A DNA stretch of 64,000 nt from an uncultured SAR86 cluster bacterium (GCA_902537425.1 CACBBD010000002.1:82557-146556); one strand, 5' to 3'; positions 31,569 to 41,400 are shown, counted from the first letter of the stretch. Numbers and translations are program-made. The notes: a model not told the origin generated them from the sequence alone.

Positions 31569-33938
31569 ATGTGGCTTAAATTTAAATCATACTTCATTTC
31601 GTTCTCATACAGCTTATATGGAAAGGTCTTTGTTATATTCCTTTGTATTTCTTTAATGTTCATATCTAGTTTGAATATATATATTGATAGCAAGTTGCCA
31701 AATGAACAAACCATTAGAGATATAGAACTTCAGATACCTCTCAAAATTTTTTCCTCAGATGGGAAATTAATAGGTGAGTTTGGAGAACAAAGAAGAACGG
31801 CTTTAAATTTTAATGAAATACCAAATCATTATGTAAATGCTGTATTGGCAGCAGAGGATGATAATTTTTTCTCTCATTCTGGAGTGAGTTATTCAGGACT
31901 TCTTAGGTCTCTTTTTAGGCTAGCAGTTTCAGGGCAAATTCAAGGAGGAGGAAGCACTATAACTATGCAGGTTGCTGGGAATTATTTAACCAGCAGGGAC
32001 ATAAGTCTTTTCCGAAAAGTAAAAGATATATTTCTAGCCTATAGATTGGAAAAGACGTACTCAAAAGAAGAAATTTTTGAGTTTTATGTGAATAGAATTT
32101 TCTTTGGAAATCGTGCTTATGGAATTGCTGCAGCGAGTGAAGTTTACTATGGCAGGCCTTTATCAGATTTAAATTTAGCGCAATGGGCAATGATAGCTGC
32201 ATTACCTAAGGCACCTTCTTCCATAAATCCTCTTGTAAACCCGAAAAGAGCATTGATAAGACGTAATTGGATTCTTCAAAGAATGCTGGATTTAAAACAC
32301 ATACATGAAGAGCAGTTCAATATAGCAATTGAAGCGCCAATAAGTGCCAATTATTATGGACTGGTTTCAGAAGTCGAAGCACCTTATGTCGCTGAAGAAG
32401 TGAGGCGTTATATGATTCAAGAATATGGTTTAAAAGCTTATTCTGAAGGACTTGAGGTTTATACAACTATTAATTCAAAATTCCAAAACCATGCGTCAGA
32501 TGCTTTGCGATCAGGTTTAGAAGATTATGATAAAAGGCATGGTTTTCGAGAACCAGAAAATATATTTGACCTATTTCCTATAAACTTTTTTCAGTATTCG
32601 AGAGCAGAAAAGATTGATGAGGCAGAAGAAACTTTAAATATAGAATCAAGAGATTTAGAAGAGAAATCAGATCTATCTAAAGTTTTCCAATACCTAGAGA
32701 CATTTACTGAAAATAAAGAACGTTTCTTAGGAGTTGTAACTGATAATTCAAAGGATCTAGAAGTTCTTACAAAATATGGAAATTTAATTGATATTAAGTG
32801 GAATGAAGATTTAAATTGGGCCCGACCTTACATTTCCGAAAATAGAAGAGGTGCAAGACCTAGATCATTTTTAGACATACTAAAACCTGGCGATTTAGTG
32901 TGGCTGTCTAAAGATAGTATCACTAAAACTATTTCTCTTACCCAGATTCCTGAGGCGCAAAGTGCATTAATTTCTATTGATCCAAAATCAGGTTCAATTC
33001 TTGCCTCGGTTGGAGGGTATGATTTCTTCTTAAGTAAATTTAATAGAGTAGAACAAGCCTCTCCATTACTGGGTTCAAATTTTAAGCCATTTTTGTACGC
33101 AGCTGCTTTTTCAAATGGATTTACACCTTCCTCTCTTATCAACGATGCGCCGATTATATTTGAAGACGAGGCTTTGGAAGAAAAATGGAGGCCAAGGAAT
33201 GCTAGTGGTAAGTTTTATGGACCAACCAGACTTCGTGAAGGTTTGCTGCAAAGCAGAAACCTTGTATCGGTTAGATTATTAAGAGAGTTGGGAGTTGGAA
33301 AAGTAAGAAGTTTTGCCGAAAAGTTTGGATTTGACAAGCAAAGATTGCCAGCAGATCTTTCTTTGTCCTTAGGAACAGCATCACTAAATCCCTTATCTAA
33401 TGCAGTTGCTTACTCAGTATTTGCAAATGAAGGAAAAAAGGTCGAACCATATTTGATTTCTAAGATCTTAGATAGATCAGGTAAGGTTTTGTTTGAAAAA
33501 ATAATACAAGAACCACAACAAGTTATTGATCCAAGGATAGCTTTTTTGATCAATGACATCTTAAAAGAAGCTGCAGTTAGAGGGACAGCTCGAAAAATCT
33601 CTGAACTACAAAGAAAAGATTTTGCTGGTAAAACTGGCACAACAAATGAAGCTGAAAGCACATGGTTTACCGGATATAATGATCATATCGTTACATCTGT
33701 TTGGGTTGGGTTCGATCAGCCTAAAAGCTTGGGAGACCGAGAGTTCGGTTCATCCATAGCTCTTCCTATTTGGCTGAATTATAAAAAACAAATTATAGAT
33801 GAAATACCGATGTCTTCTGTACTTCCTCCTGAGGGTCTAGCGATAGTTAAAATTGACAGGGATTCAGGTAAATTAGCAAATGAACAAACCAATAAACCAA
33901 TGTTCGAATATTTTCTAGAAGAAAGCATCCCTAACTAA
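31569..33938 (+). CDS. mrcA: Penicillin-binding protein 1A
   Basis: Bifunctional peptidoglycan glycosyltransferase/transpeptidase. The 789-residue protein has an N-terminal membrane helix (~18-40), the glycosyltransferase domain with EDDNFFSHSGV and GGSTITMQVAGNYL, an inserted OB-like domain (~310-450), and the transpeptidase motifs SNFK (~500), SRN (~563) and KTGT (~686). Length and order match PBP1A. Its 3' end overlaps the convergent slmA by 8 nt. No Shine-Dalgarno precedes the ATG. Confidence 0.95.
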   Translation: MWLKFKSYFISFSYSLYGKVFVIFLCISLMFISSLNIYIDSKLPNEQTIRDIELQIPLKIFSSDGKLIGEFGEQRRTALNFNEIPNHYVNAVLAAEDDNFFSHSGVSYSGLLRSLFRLAVSGQIQGGGSTITMQVAGNYLTSRDISLFRKVKDIFLAYRLEKTYSKEEIFEFYVNRIFFGNRAYGIAAASEVYYGRPLSDLNLAQWAMIAALPKAPSSINPLVNPKRALIRRNWILQRMLDLKHIHEEQFNIAIEAPISANYYGLVSEVEAPYVAEEVRRYMIQEYGLKAYSEGLEVYTTINSKFQNHASDALRSGLEDYDKRHGFREPENIFDLFPINFFQYSRAEKIDEAEETLNIESRDLEEKSDLSKVFQYLETFTENKERFLGVVTDNSKDLEVLTKYGNLIDIKWNEDLNWARPYISENRRGARPRSFLDILKPGDLVWLSKDSITKTISLTQIPEAQSALISIDPKSGSILASVGGYDFFLSKFNRVEQASPLLGSNFKPFLYAAAFSNGFTPSSLINDAPIIFEDEALEEKWRPRNASGKFYGPTRLREGLLQSRNLVSVRLLRELGVGKVRSFAEKFGFDKQRLPADLSLSLGTASLNPLSNAVAYSVFANEGKKVEPYLISKILDRSGKVLFEKIIQEPQQVIDPRIAFLINDILKEAAVRGTARKISELQRKDFAGKTGTTNEAESTWFTGYNDHIVTSVWVGFDQPKSLGDREFGSSIALPIWLNYKKQIIDEIPMSSVLPPEGLAIVKIDRDSGKLANEQTNKPMFEYFLEESIPN

Positions 33939-34518
33939 CATCTAAAGCTGCGATTAGAAATTCAAATTGATCATTGATCCTCTTTGAGGGAGATTCAGTA
34001 AAGCCAGATCTTACAAACTGTTGAATTATTCCTTCAGAACATGCTAACAAAAGATTTGCAGCAGAAGCAGTGGGTAGTCCGAGTTTCTTTTTTGTATCTT
34101 GTTCGTATTTTTGAAGGTTTTGTTTTATGAGTAACTCCACTTTAGCCATCATTTGCTTTATTCTCTCATCTAAACTTGTTTCATCTACCGAAAATGCTTC
34201 TCTAGTTAGTAGTCTAGCTAAACCAGGGTTCTTTTCACTGAAGCTTACCAATAAAATAAGAATTTTTTTTACTTTCTCAAGCTCATCTCCTTCGGCAGAA
34301 TTAATGCTGTTGATGAGATCAAAAATATTTTGTTCACAAAAGTCTACTAAGCCTGAATAAATCTTCTTCTTACTAGGAAAATGCCTGTATATTGCTGCTT
34401 CAGTGATTTCACACTCAGCCGCTAATAGGGATGTTGTGATTTTTACGGGACCTTTTTCACCAAGCATTTTAGCAAGGCTTTGCATGATATCTAGTTGGCG
34501 CGGTTTAAGCTGACTCAT
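33931..34518 (-). CDS. slmA: Nucleoid occlusion factor SlmA (TetR family)
   Basis: A 195-residue TetR-type DNA-binding protein that in E. coli blocks FtsZ assembly over the nucleoid. The helix-turn-helix is at ~30-55 (ITTSLLAAECEITEAAIYRH). The opening MSQLKPRQLDIMQSLAKML and the gene order algC-argB-slmA identify it as SlmA rather than a metabolic TetR regulator. It is 9 nt downstream of argB in an operon. Confidence 0.9.
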   Translation of the reverse strand: MSQLKPRQLDIMQSLAKMLGEKGPVKITTSLLAAECEITEAAIYRHFPSKKKIYSGLVDFCEQNIFDLINSINSAEGDELEKVKKILILLVSFSEKNPGLARLLTREAFSVDETSLDERIKQMMAKVELLIKQNLQKYEQDTKKKLGLPTASAANLLLACSEGIIQQFVRSGFTESPSKRINDQFEFLIAALDVS

Positions 34519-34527
34519 AATATTGAT

Positions 34528-35391
34528 TTAGCTTATCATAGTTCCTACGCCCTCTTCAGTTAGTACTTCTAATAAAACTGCATGCGGAACTCTTCCATCA
34601 ATTATATGACAAGTTTTTACACCTCTCATCTTAGCATTAAGGGCGGCCTTAAGTTTTGGAGTCATTCCGCCCTTTATATACTCCTCTTTAAGAATTCTTT
34701 GCCCTTTCTGTAAAGAGATTTTAGAAATAAGTTGATTTTTTGAGTCTCCAATCCCTTTAACATCTGTCAAGAGTATAAGTTTTTCAGCATCAAGAGCTTC
34801 TGCAACCTCTCCCGCAACAACATCAGCATTTATATTTAAGTATTTATGCAGCCTAGATATCCCAATTGGAGCTATGACTGGTATCAAGCCTTCCTCTATT
34901 TTTTTTTTGAGTTCACGAGTTTTTATCTTATCTACTTTTCCAACATAACCTAAATCAATACTTCCCCCACTTACTTCTTTTGATGCTCTAATAATTTGAT
35001 ACTTAGTATGGTTAAAAGATATTGCGTTGCCGCCAAACTTTTTTATCAATCTCACAATCTCATTATTAATTTTTGTCCCGAGGACTTTTTTTACAACTGT
35101 CATGGCAGATTTAGTTGTGACCCTAAGTCCACCAATGAACTCTGATTCAATACCTGCCTTAGCTAGCTCATTACCAATTTGAGGACCCCCTCCATGCACA
35201 ATTACAGGTTTCATTCCTACCAATTTCATAAGAGCTATATCTCTAGAAAAGCTCTTTTTAAGTGACTCATCTATCATGGCGGCGCCACCGTATTTAATGA
35301 CAATTACTTTATCTTTGAACTTTCTTATGTAGGGAAGCCCTTCTGTTAAAACTGAGGCAATATTCTCTGCCTGTTTTCTAGTAATTGTCAT
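34528..35391 (-). CDS. argB: Acetylglutamate kinase
   Basis: Phosphorylates N-acetylglutamate, step two of arginine synthesis, feeding ArgC at 1.9 kb. The 287-residue protein has the nucleotide-binding KYGGAAM, the substrate-binding VHGGGPQIG and the C-terminal GGMTPKLKAALNA. It has no added N-terminal helix beyond the usual short one, so arginine feedback control cannot be judged. It is 2 nt after algC and 9 nt before slmA, with no clear Shine-Dalgarno. Confidence 0.96.
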   Translation of the reverse strand: MTITRKQAENIASVLTEGLPYIRKFKDKVIVIKYGGAAMIDESLKKSFSRDIALMKLVGMKPVIVHGGGPQIGNELAKAGIESEFIGGLRVTTKSAMTVVKKVLGTKINNEIVRLIKKFGGNAISFNHTKYQIIRASKEVSGGSIDLGYVGKVDKIKTRELKKKIEEGLIPVIAPIGISRLHKYLNINADVVAGEVAEALDAEKLILLTDVKGIGDSKNQLISKISLQKGQRILKEEYIKGGMTPKLKAALNAKMRGVKTCHIIDGRVPHAVLLEVLTEEGVGTMIS

Positions 35392-35393
35392 TA

Positions 35394-36758
35394 TTAAAAT
35401 TTATTTATATTTGGTTTTATGCTCTTTAATCCCTGGTAAAAAATTTTTTTTATCTTATTTAAATGATCATTTGTTTCAGCTTCAAATCTTAATACTAAAC
35501 AAGGCGAAGTATTAGAAGGTCTCAACAATCCCCAACCTTTTTCAAATTCAACTCTTATACCATCTATGTTCACTGTTTTAGCGTCGCTAAAATTAGAATT
35601 TTCTATAAATGTTTTTACTATTTGAAATTTTTCTTCATCTGAAGCTGGTATATTTATCTCAGGAGTTGAAAGCATGTTAGGAACAGTTACAAATGGGTCG
35701 TCTTGTTCAGAATTTGCTATTATTTCAAGCATTCTAGCACCAGCATATATACCATCATCAAATCCTGGCCATCTGTCATTAAAGAAAATATGACCACTCA
35801 TTTCACCGCCGAGTAAAGCATCTGTTTCCCTTATTTTCTGTTTTATAAATGCATGACCAGTCTTGCATATCAAGGGCCTTCCTTTTAGCTTTTCAATTTC
35901 ATCTGAAAGTAGTTTTGAGCACTTAACATCAAAAACAATCTTAGCATTCGGGCTTGATTGAATGATTTGTCTCGAAAACATTATCATCTGTCTATCAGGG
36001 AAGATCATTTCTCCTTTCGGAGAAATTACACCTAATCTATCAGCATCTCCATCAAAAGCCAGTCCCACCAATGAATTATTCTCTTTTACACTTTTAATGA
36101 GATCCTCCATATTAATTAATTTAGACGGATCAGGGTGATGATTTGGGAAGGAACCATCTGGTTCTCCATATAACTCTATTACATTGCAACCTAGTCTTTC
36201 ATATACATCTTTCGCCACAACACCAGCTGCACCATTTCCACAATCTATTGAGATGTTCAGATTTTTGTTTAGTTTAATGCTTCCCAATATCCGTTTTATA
36301 TAAGTCTCCTTAATATCTTCTTTCTTTGATATCCCTTTTCCTTTTCTAAAATCTTTTTCTAAGATCCTTCGCTTAAGATTCAAGATTTCTTCGCTAGATG
36401 TCGAATTCTTATTAAAAACAATTTTGAATCCATTGTAATTTCCAGGATTATGACTGCCTGTTATTACAACTCCACTTGAGGAGTTTAATTCATAGGTTGA
36501 GTGATAGAACATTGGACTAGTAACTATGCCAATATCAATCAAATTACAGCCAGTAGAAATTATTCCTGAAGAAAGCCAATCATAAATTTCAGGACTTGAA
36601 AGTCTTGCATCTCTTCCGACGATGAATTCATGAATATTTCTATCAATTGCTTCAGAACCCAAAGCTCTGCCAAGACTTTGAACTACTTCTGGGGTTAGGT
36701 CTTCATAGGCTATACCTCTAATATCATTAGCTCTGAATATGTTTTGGTTTAGCTCCAC
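35394..36758 (-). CDS. algC: Phosphomannomutase/phosphoglucomutase
   Basis: Interconverts hexose 6- and 1-phosphates for LPS-core and other surface sugars. The 454-residue protein has the phosphoserine loop TGSHNPGNYNGFK (~105), the metal-binding loop DGDADRLG (~240), the sugar-binding GEMSGH (~322) and the C-terminal phosphate site RPSNTSPCLVLR. Start is GTG, in the sequence caaggtggagc, 6 nt after a minus-strand TATAAT; this fits a leaderless GTG start. Lead gene of algC-argB-slmA. Confidence 0.94.
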   Translation of the reverse strand: MELNQNIFRANDIRGIAYEDLTPEVVQSLGRALGSEAIDRNIHEFIVGRDARLSSPEIYDWLSSGIISTGCNLIDIGIVTSPMFYHSTYELNSSSGVVITGSHNPGNYNGFKIVFNKNSTSSEEILNLKRRILEKDFRKGKGISKKEDIKETYIKRILGSIKLNKNLNISIDCGNGAAGVVAKDVYERLGCNVIELYGEPDGSFPNHHPDPSKLINMEDLIKSVKENNSLVGLAFDGDADRLGVISPKGEMIFPDRQMIMFSRQIIQSSPNAKIVFDVKCSKLLSDEIEKLKGRPLICKTGHAFIKQKIRETDALLGGEMSGHIFFNDRWPGFDDGIYAGARMLEIIANSEQDDPFVTVPNMLSTPEINIPASDEEKFQIVKTFIENSNFSDAKTVNIDGIRVEFEKGWGLLRPSNTSPCLVLRFEAETNDHLNKIKKIFYQGLKSIKPNINKF

Positions 36759-36764
36759 CTTGCA

Positions 36765-36770
36765 ATTATA
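36765..36770 (-). promoter_or_regulatory. -10 element of algC, leaderless
   Basis: Minus-strand TATAAT with a 6-nt gap to the GTG start, placing the predicted +1 on the start codon. Confidence 0.5.
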
Positions 36771-36845
36771 TATTCTGAATAATCTATTTACTCTACATAA
36801 AATAATTTATATCGATAGAATATAAAAAAAATAAAGGAATTTGAT

Positions 36846-37766
36846 TTGGATCTCTCAAAAATAACTGGTGAAATTTGGTTCGATGGCGAAATGATTGATT
36901 GGCAAGATGCCAATACACATCTTTTAACTCATACCCTTCATTACGGTTTAGGTGTTTTTGAAGGTGTAAGGGCGTATGACACCGTTAAAGGACCTTCTAT
37001 TTTTAGGCTTCATGATCATACAGACAGGTTATTCAAATCAGCATCTACAGTTAATATGGTGATTCCCTTTTCAAAAGAGGAAATCAATAAGGCTCATGGA
37101 GATGTTATAAGGGCAAATGGCCTGGAAGAAGCCTATATTAGGCCCATGTGCTTTTATGGATCAGAAGGTATGGGCCTTAGAGCAGATAACTTGAAGGTAC
37201 ATGCAATGGTGGCAGCTTGGGAATGGCCTTCTTATATGGAGCCCGAAGCCAGAGAAAAAGGTATAAAAGTTAAACTGTCTTCTTTCAAGAGACAGGCTAG
37301 GAACCCTGTTGCTAATTCTAAAGTTAATGGTAACTATGTGCAATCAATTGTGGCTTTGAATGAAGCACTAGAGAATGGCTTTGATGAGGCTTTGATGCTT
37401 GATTCTGAAGGTTTTATTGCTGAAGGTAGCGGTGAAAATTTTTTCTTGGTGAAAAATGGGATTCTTTATTCTCCCGATCTTGATTCGTGCCTTGATGGCA
37501 TTACCAGAAGAACAATTCTTGCTTTAGCAGAGCAGTTAAATATTACTTTCACAGTAAAAAAACTGACCTTAGAAGACGTATTGGAATCTGATGAATCTTT
37601 TTTTTCGGGTACTGCAGCTGAAGTTGTACCTATAAACTCAATCGATGGCAAACTAATCGGTTCTGGGACCAGAGGACCAATAACTGAAAAATTGCAAAGT
37701 GCTTACTTTGACCAAGTGAGAGGCATCACAGATGCCAATGATGTTTGGCATACTTATACTAGGTAA
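36846..37766 (+). CDS. ilvE: Branched-chain amino acid aminotransferase
   Basis: PLP-dependent transaminase making valine, leucine and isoleucine. The 306-residue protein has the fold-type-IV features: HTLHYGLGVFEGVRAY, the PLP lysine in NSKVNGNYVQSI (~160) and EGSGENFFLVKNG. It starts with TTG: AAGGA lies 7 nt upstream, no ATG is in frame nearby, and the family's N terminus starts here. It is followed within 6 nt by waaF, a pairing seen in related bacteria. Confidence 0.94.
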   Translation: MDLSKITGEIWFDGEMIDWQDANTHLLTHTLHYGLGVFEGVRAYDTVKGPSIFRLHDHTDRLFKSASTVNMVIPFSKEEINKAHGDVIRANGLEEAYIRPMCFYGSEGMGLRADNLKVHAMVAAWEWPSYMEPEAREKGIKVKLSSFKRQARNPVANSKVNGNYVQSIVALNEALENGFDEALMLDSEGFIAEGSGENFFLVKNGILYSPDLDSCLDGITRRTILALAEQLNITFTVKKLTLEDVLESDESFFSGTAAEVVPINSIDGKLIGSGTRGPITEKLQSAYFDQVRGITDANDVWHTYTR

Positions 37767-37771
37767 GAATC

Positions 37772-38800
37772 ATGAACATTTTAATCATTGGACCTTCTTG
37801 GGTTGGTGATTCTGTAATGGCTCAATCTCTCTATATACAGCTTAAAAAAGAAGATCCTGATTGCAATATCGATGTCGTCTCCCCTCCATGGACTGTATCA
37901 ATAATGGAGAGAATGCCTCAAGTTGCTAGAAATATAAAGTCTCCTTTTTTACATGGTGACATAAAACTTATTTCAAGAAACAGATTTGGTAAGAGTTTGA
38001 TGAAGTTTAACTACGATCGATCGATCGTATTAACTAATTCTTTCAAATCAGCTTTGGTACCTTATTTTGCAAAAATCCCTATAAGAACAGGATGGTTAGG
38101 TGAGTTTAGATATGGATTGTTGAATGACATAAGGAAACTAGATCCAACTAAAAACCATCTTATGGTAGAAAAATTTGTATCTCTTTCTTTGCAGAATGAT
38201 AATTATTCTCTAGATAGTCTTGATTTCCCTTCACTCATAATTGACTTAGTTAATCAAAAAAATGTATTGAGTAAATTAAGTATAGATTCCAGTTTAATGA
38301 GTCTAGCTATTTGTCCTGGAGCAGAGTTTGGCCCTGCAAAGAAATGGCCTCCAGAGTACTTTGCTGAGGTAGCACGAGTTTATATCGAGAAAGGCTGGAA
38401 TATAGTTTGTCTTGGGTCTCCTAATGATCAAGAAACAGGAGATAAAATAGAATCTTTTCACGACTTAAGTAAGGAGAACAAGTTTTATAACTTGATCGGT
38501 AAAACCTCTTTAAATGATGCAATTGATATATTAGGTTTTTGCGACAGAGTTGTTAGTAATGATTCTGGTTTGATGCACATAGCTGCTGCAGTAGGAACTC
38601 CTTTAGTGGCATTGTACGGACCCTCCTCACCTGCTTACACTCCTCCCCTCACAGATAGCAAGAAAATACTAAGGAAAATGGAAGGTTATGAAAAGATAAG
38701 GGAGGGGGACTTAGATAGAGGATATCATCGATCTCTTTTGGCAATCAAACCGACCGAAGTTATAAATGCTTTAGAGGAACTAGGAAACTTTGATGAATAA
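37772..38800 (+). CDS. waaF: LPS heptosyltransferase II
   Basis: Adds the second L,D-heptose to the inner core of lipopolysaccharide, using ADP-heptose made by HldE/HldD in this window. The 342-residue GT9 protein has the N-terminal IIGPSWVGDSVMAQSL, the C-terminal nucleotide-binding CPGAEFGPAKKWPPEYFA and VSNDSGLMHIAAAVGTP. WaaC, the heptosyltransferase I that usually follows waaF, is not here; the next gene is waaG. Overlaps waaG by 8 nt. Confidence 0.93.
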   Translation: MNILIIGPSWVGDSVMAQSLYIQLKKEDPDCNIDVVSPPWTVSIMERMPQVARNIKSPFLHGDIKLISRNRFGKSLMKFNYDRSIVLTNSFKSALVPYFAKIPIRTGWLGEFRYGLLNDIRKLDPTKNHLMVEKFVSLSLQNDNYSLDSLDFPSLIIDLVNQKNVLSKLSIDSSLMSLAICPGAEFGPAKKWPPEYFAEVARVYIEKGWNIVCLGSPNDQETGDKIESFHDLSKENKFYNLIGKTSLNDAIDILGFCDRVVSNDSGLMHIAAAVGTPLVALYGPSSPAYTPPLTDSKKILRKMEGYEKIREGDLDRGYHRSLLAIKPTEVINALEELGNFDE

Positions 38801-39893
38801 GAAACTGGCATTAGTTTTATACAAATACTTTCCTTATGGAGGACTACAAAAAGACTTTATGGAAATAGCTAAGGAGCTTCTTTCAAGAGGTAATAGCTTA
38901 AAGATCTATACAAGAAGTTGGGAAGGCGAAATCCCTGAAGATTTAGAAATAATTCAACTAGGAGAAACAGGAATCTCAAACTACTCGAAGAATAAAAAGT
39001 TTATTAAAAAAGCTTTTAAGGCCATGGAAGATTTTGAGCCTGATATTATTTTTGGTTTTAATAAAATGCCCGGATTAGATTTATATTTTGCAGCAGACAC
39101 ATGCTTCGCTTTTCGGTCTCAGTCTAAGCCTTTTTTACAAAAATATACTAGAAGGTTTCGACAATCTATTAAATATGAAGAGGAAGTTTTTTCTAGAAAT
39201 GTATCAACCAAGATACTCTTACTAAATACTAAGCAGCTGAATGAGTTCTCTGAGTTTTATTCAACCCCATCTAATAGAATGACATTAGTGCCTCCAGGAA
39301 TCGATAGAGACTGGAGCACATATAAGCCTATTAATATTCGAGAGAGATTATGCATACCTCCAGAAGACAAGGTCTTGCTTTTTGTTGGTTCAGATTTTTC
39401 TAGAAAAGGATTGGATAGAACTATTTTGGCGCTTAGCTATTTACTCAAGAAAAAAAAATCTGCTACGTTAATAGTAATTGGGGATGATGACCAAGCTCCT
39501 TATAAGAAACTTCTTCAACAAGAATCACTTGATAAAAAAGTTTGTTTCATCGGACCTAGCCAGGAAGTGGCGTCATTTATGAAATCATCTGATCTTCTTA
39601 TACATCCAGCAAGAGAAGAGGCAGCAGGTAATATAATTATAGAAGCTATTGTATCCGGACTTCCTTCGGTAGTTACAGAATCTGTTGGATTCTCTAGCGA
39701 AGTACTAAAATATAAATCTGGTGAAGTATTGAAAGGGGATTTCAACCAAGACAATTTTAATTTATTAGTGGCAGATACCCTTGCTGATGAAAAACTATCG
39801 GTTATAAAGGAATCTATTCACAGTTTATCTGATTGTGATTATTTTTTCTCTCGGTTTAAATACATAGCAGATTACATAGAAAACGAATTTTAA
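38793..39893 (+). CDS. waaG: LPS core glycosyltransferase WaaG-like
   Basis: A 366-residue GT4-family enzyme that adds the first hexose to heptose II. It has the N-terminal GGLQKDFMEIAKEL loop, the PPGIDRDWS inter-domain motif, VGSDFSRKGLDRTI (~195) and the C-terminal PAREEAAGNIIIEAIVSGLP with the EX7E signature. Synteny (waaF before, WaaP-like after) supports WaaG. The ATG at 38793 is preferred to a TTG one codon earlier. Its stop overlaps the next start (TAATG). Confidence 0.9.
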   Translation: MNKKLALVLYKYFPYGGLQKDFMEIAKELLSRGNSLKIYTRSWEGEIPEDLEIIQLGETGISNYSKNKKFIKKAFKAMEDFEPDIIFGFNKMPGLDLYFAADTCFAFRSQSKPFLQKYTRRFRQSIKYEEEVFSRNVSTKILLLNTKQLNEFSEFYSTPSNRMTLVPPGIDRDWSTYKPINIRERLCIPPEDKVLLFVGSDFSRKGLDRTILALSYLLKKKKSATLIVIGDDDQAPYKKLLQQESLDKKVCFIGPSQEVASFMKSSDLLIHPAREEAAGNIIIEAIVSGLPSVVTESVGFSSEVLKYKSGEVLKGDFNQDNFNLLVADTLADEKLSVIKESIHSLSDCDYFFSRFKYIADYIENEF

Positions 39894-41398
39894 TGGACCA
39901 GGTAAAGTTTCTTAATGACGACCTAAAGCATTTCTTTACTGACAAACCTTTCGATGTTGCCAATGACTTAGATGGAGATATTTTCAGGCAACATGAAAAT
40001 AGAGTCACAAAAAGATTTGAGTTGGAACAAAAAAATTATTTTATAAAAACTCACGGACCAGTAGGGTGGAAGGAAATTCTCAAAAACCTTATACAATTTA
40101 AAATACCTGTTGTAGGGGCAAAGAGAGAATACCAAGCGCTAAATCATTTATCCAAAAATGGAGTTAAGTGTCCTGAAGTCAGGGGATTTGGACTAAGAGG
40201 TCTCAATCCGGCTGACTCGTCATCTTTTCTAATTACCAAAGAACTCCATAACACCATATCGTTAGAAGATTTTTTCTTTAAAAGAATACACGAAGAACTT
40301 TCTTTTAAAGACAAAAGAAATTTGATTATAAAAGTGGCTGCTTTGATTCGTAGGATGCATGCAACAGGCCTTAATCATAGAGATCTTTACCTTTGTCATA
40401 TTCATATTCAGAAAGATACAGATATCAATGAAATTGACTTGTATTTAATAGATCTTCATCGTGCTCAAATCCGGAGTAAAGTTCCCCTTAGATGGCTAGT
40501 TAAAGATTTAGGCGGTTTTATTCATTCAGTTTTACAGTTCAATTTGACTGAAAGAGATTTTTACAGATTCTTCATGACTTATTTCGATTGTTCCTTAGAG
40601 GTATTGTTAAAGACACATCAAACATTACTTCAAACAATTTTAGATAGGGCATTTGAGATGTACTTAAAGCCACAGGTAAAAGGTATCTCTCTTAATGTTA
40701 AAGATAAGGAGGTAAACGAATCTAGGTTCTCTAAATATATCGAAGACAAAAGGAGATTTGTAATAAGAAAGGATAAAGAACTATTTAAAGATCAGATTCT
40801 TAAGTTTCTAGATGACGAGGAAAGTCTGATTAATTCAGGCGAGGTTATCAAGAATGAAAGAGGTCATCTGGTAGTAAGGCTAAAATTAAAAGACCAAGAT
40901 TTCTACTTTAAAAAATATCGAATAAAAAATATCTATCATGGACTTACAAGACTGCTGAAACCTACTCGCGCTAATAATTCTATGAAAGCTACATTTTGGT
41001 TTAATGCCGTGGGCATAAAAACTGCGATTCCAATCTTATTTTGTGAAGATAAGGGTTTTCTTGGGGCTAGAGCTTCCTACTTAGTCACTGAATCTATAGT
41101 AGGCAAAAGTTTAGACGATGCACTCACGATAGAGGATAATCATGTTAGGGTGATTTCGTCTATCGATGCCTTTTTTAAAAGGATCAACTGGATTGGTTAC
41201 TGCCATGGAGATGCTAAGACATCTAATTTCTTTATGGATAAAAGCTTAATAGCTTTCGATCTTGATTCGTCTTGCCAAAGTTTTATGCATCCTTTACAAA
41301 GAAAAACCTTGTCACGTGATAAGAAGCGAATACTTAAGAGTCTTAAGGGTTACAATGCAATCTATTCCAAATTATCTAAAAGATTTCATAGGAGTTAA
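39893..41398 (+). CDS. Fused LPS core kinase: WaaP domain plus second kinase domain
   Basis: A 501-residue protein about twice the length of WaaP. Residues ~1-270 are WaaP-like (heptose I kinase), with a lysine in NYFIKTHG, catalytic loop NHRDLYLCHIHI (~163) and metal Asp in LYLIDLHRAQ (~184). Residues ~280-501 form a second kinase-like domain with a lysine in DFYFKKY (~343), loop GYCHGDAKTSNFFM (~440) and metal Asp in IAFDLDSS (~457). Both keep the key catalytic residues, so it may phosphorylate two core positions. In Pseudomonas related kinases are separate genes (waaP, wapP, wapQ). Confidence 0.85.
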   Translation: MDQVKFLNDDLKHFFTDKPFDVANDLDGDIFRQHENRVTKRFELEQKNYFIKTHGPVGWKEILKNLIQFKIPVVGAKREYQALNHLSKNGVKCPEVRGFGLRGLNPADSSSFLITKELHNTISLEDFFFKRIHEELSFKDKRNLIIKVAALIRRMHATGLNHRDLYLCHIHIQKDTDINEIDLYLIDLHRAQIRSKVPLRWLVKDLGGFIHSVLQFNLTERDFYRFFMTYFDCSLEVLLKTHQTLLQTILDRAFEMYLKPQVKGISLNVKDKEVNESRFSKYIEDKRRFVIRKDKELFKDQILKFLDDEESLINSGEVIKNERGHLVVRLKLKDQDFYFKKYRIKNIYHGLTRLLKPTRANNSMKATFWFNAVGIKTAIPILFCEDKGFLGARASYLVTESIVGKSLDDALTIEDNHVRVISSIDAFFKRINWIGYCHGDAKTSNFFMDKSLIAFDLDSSCQSFMHPLQRKTLSRDKKRILKSLKGYNAIYSKLSKRFHRS

Positions 41399-41400
41399 GA

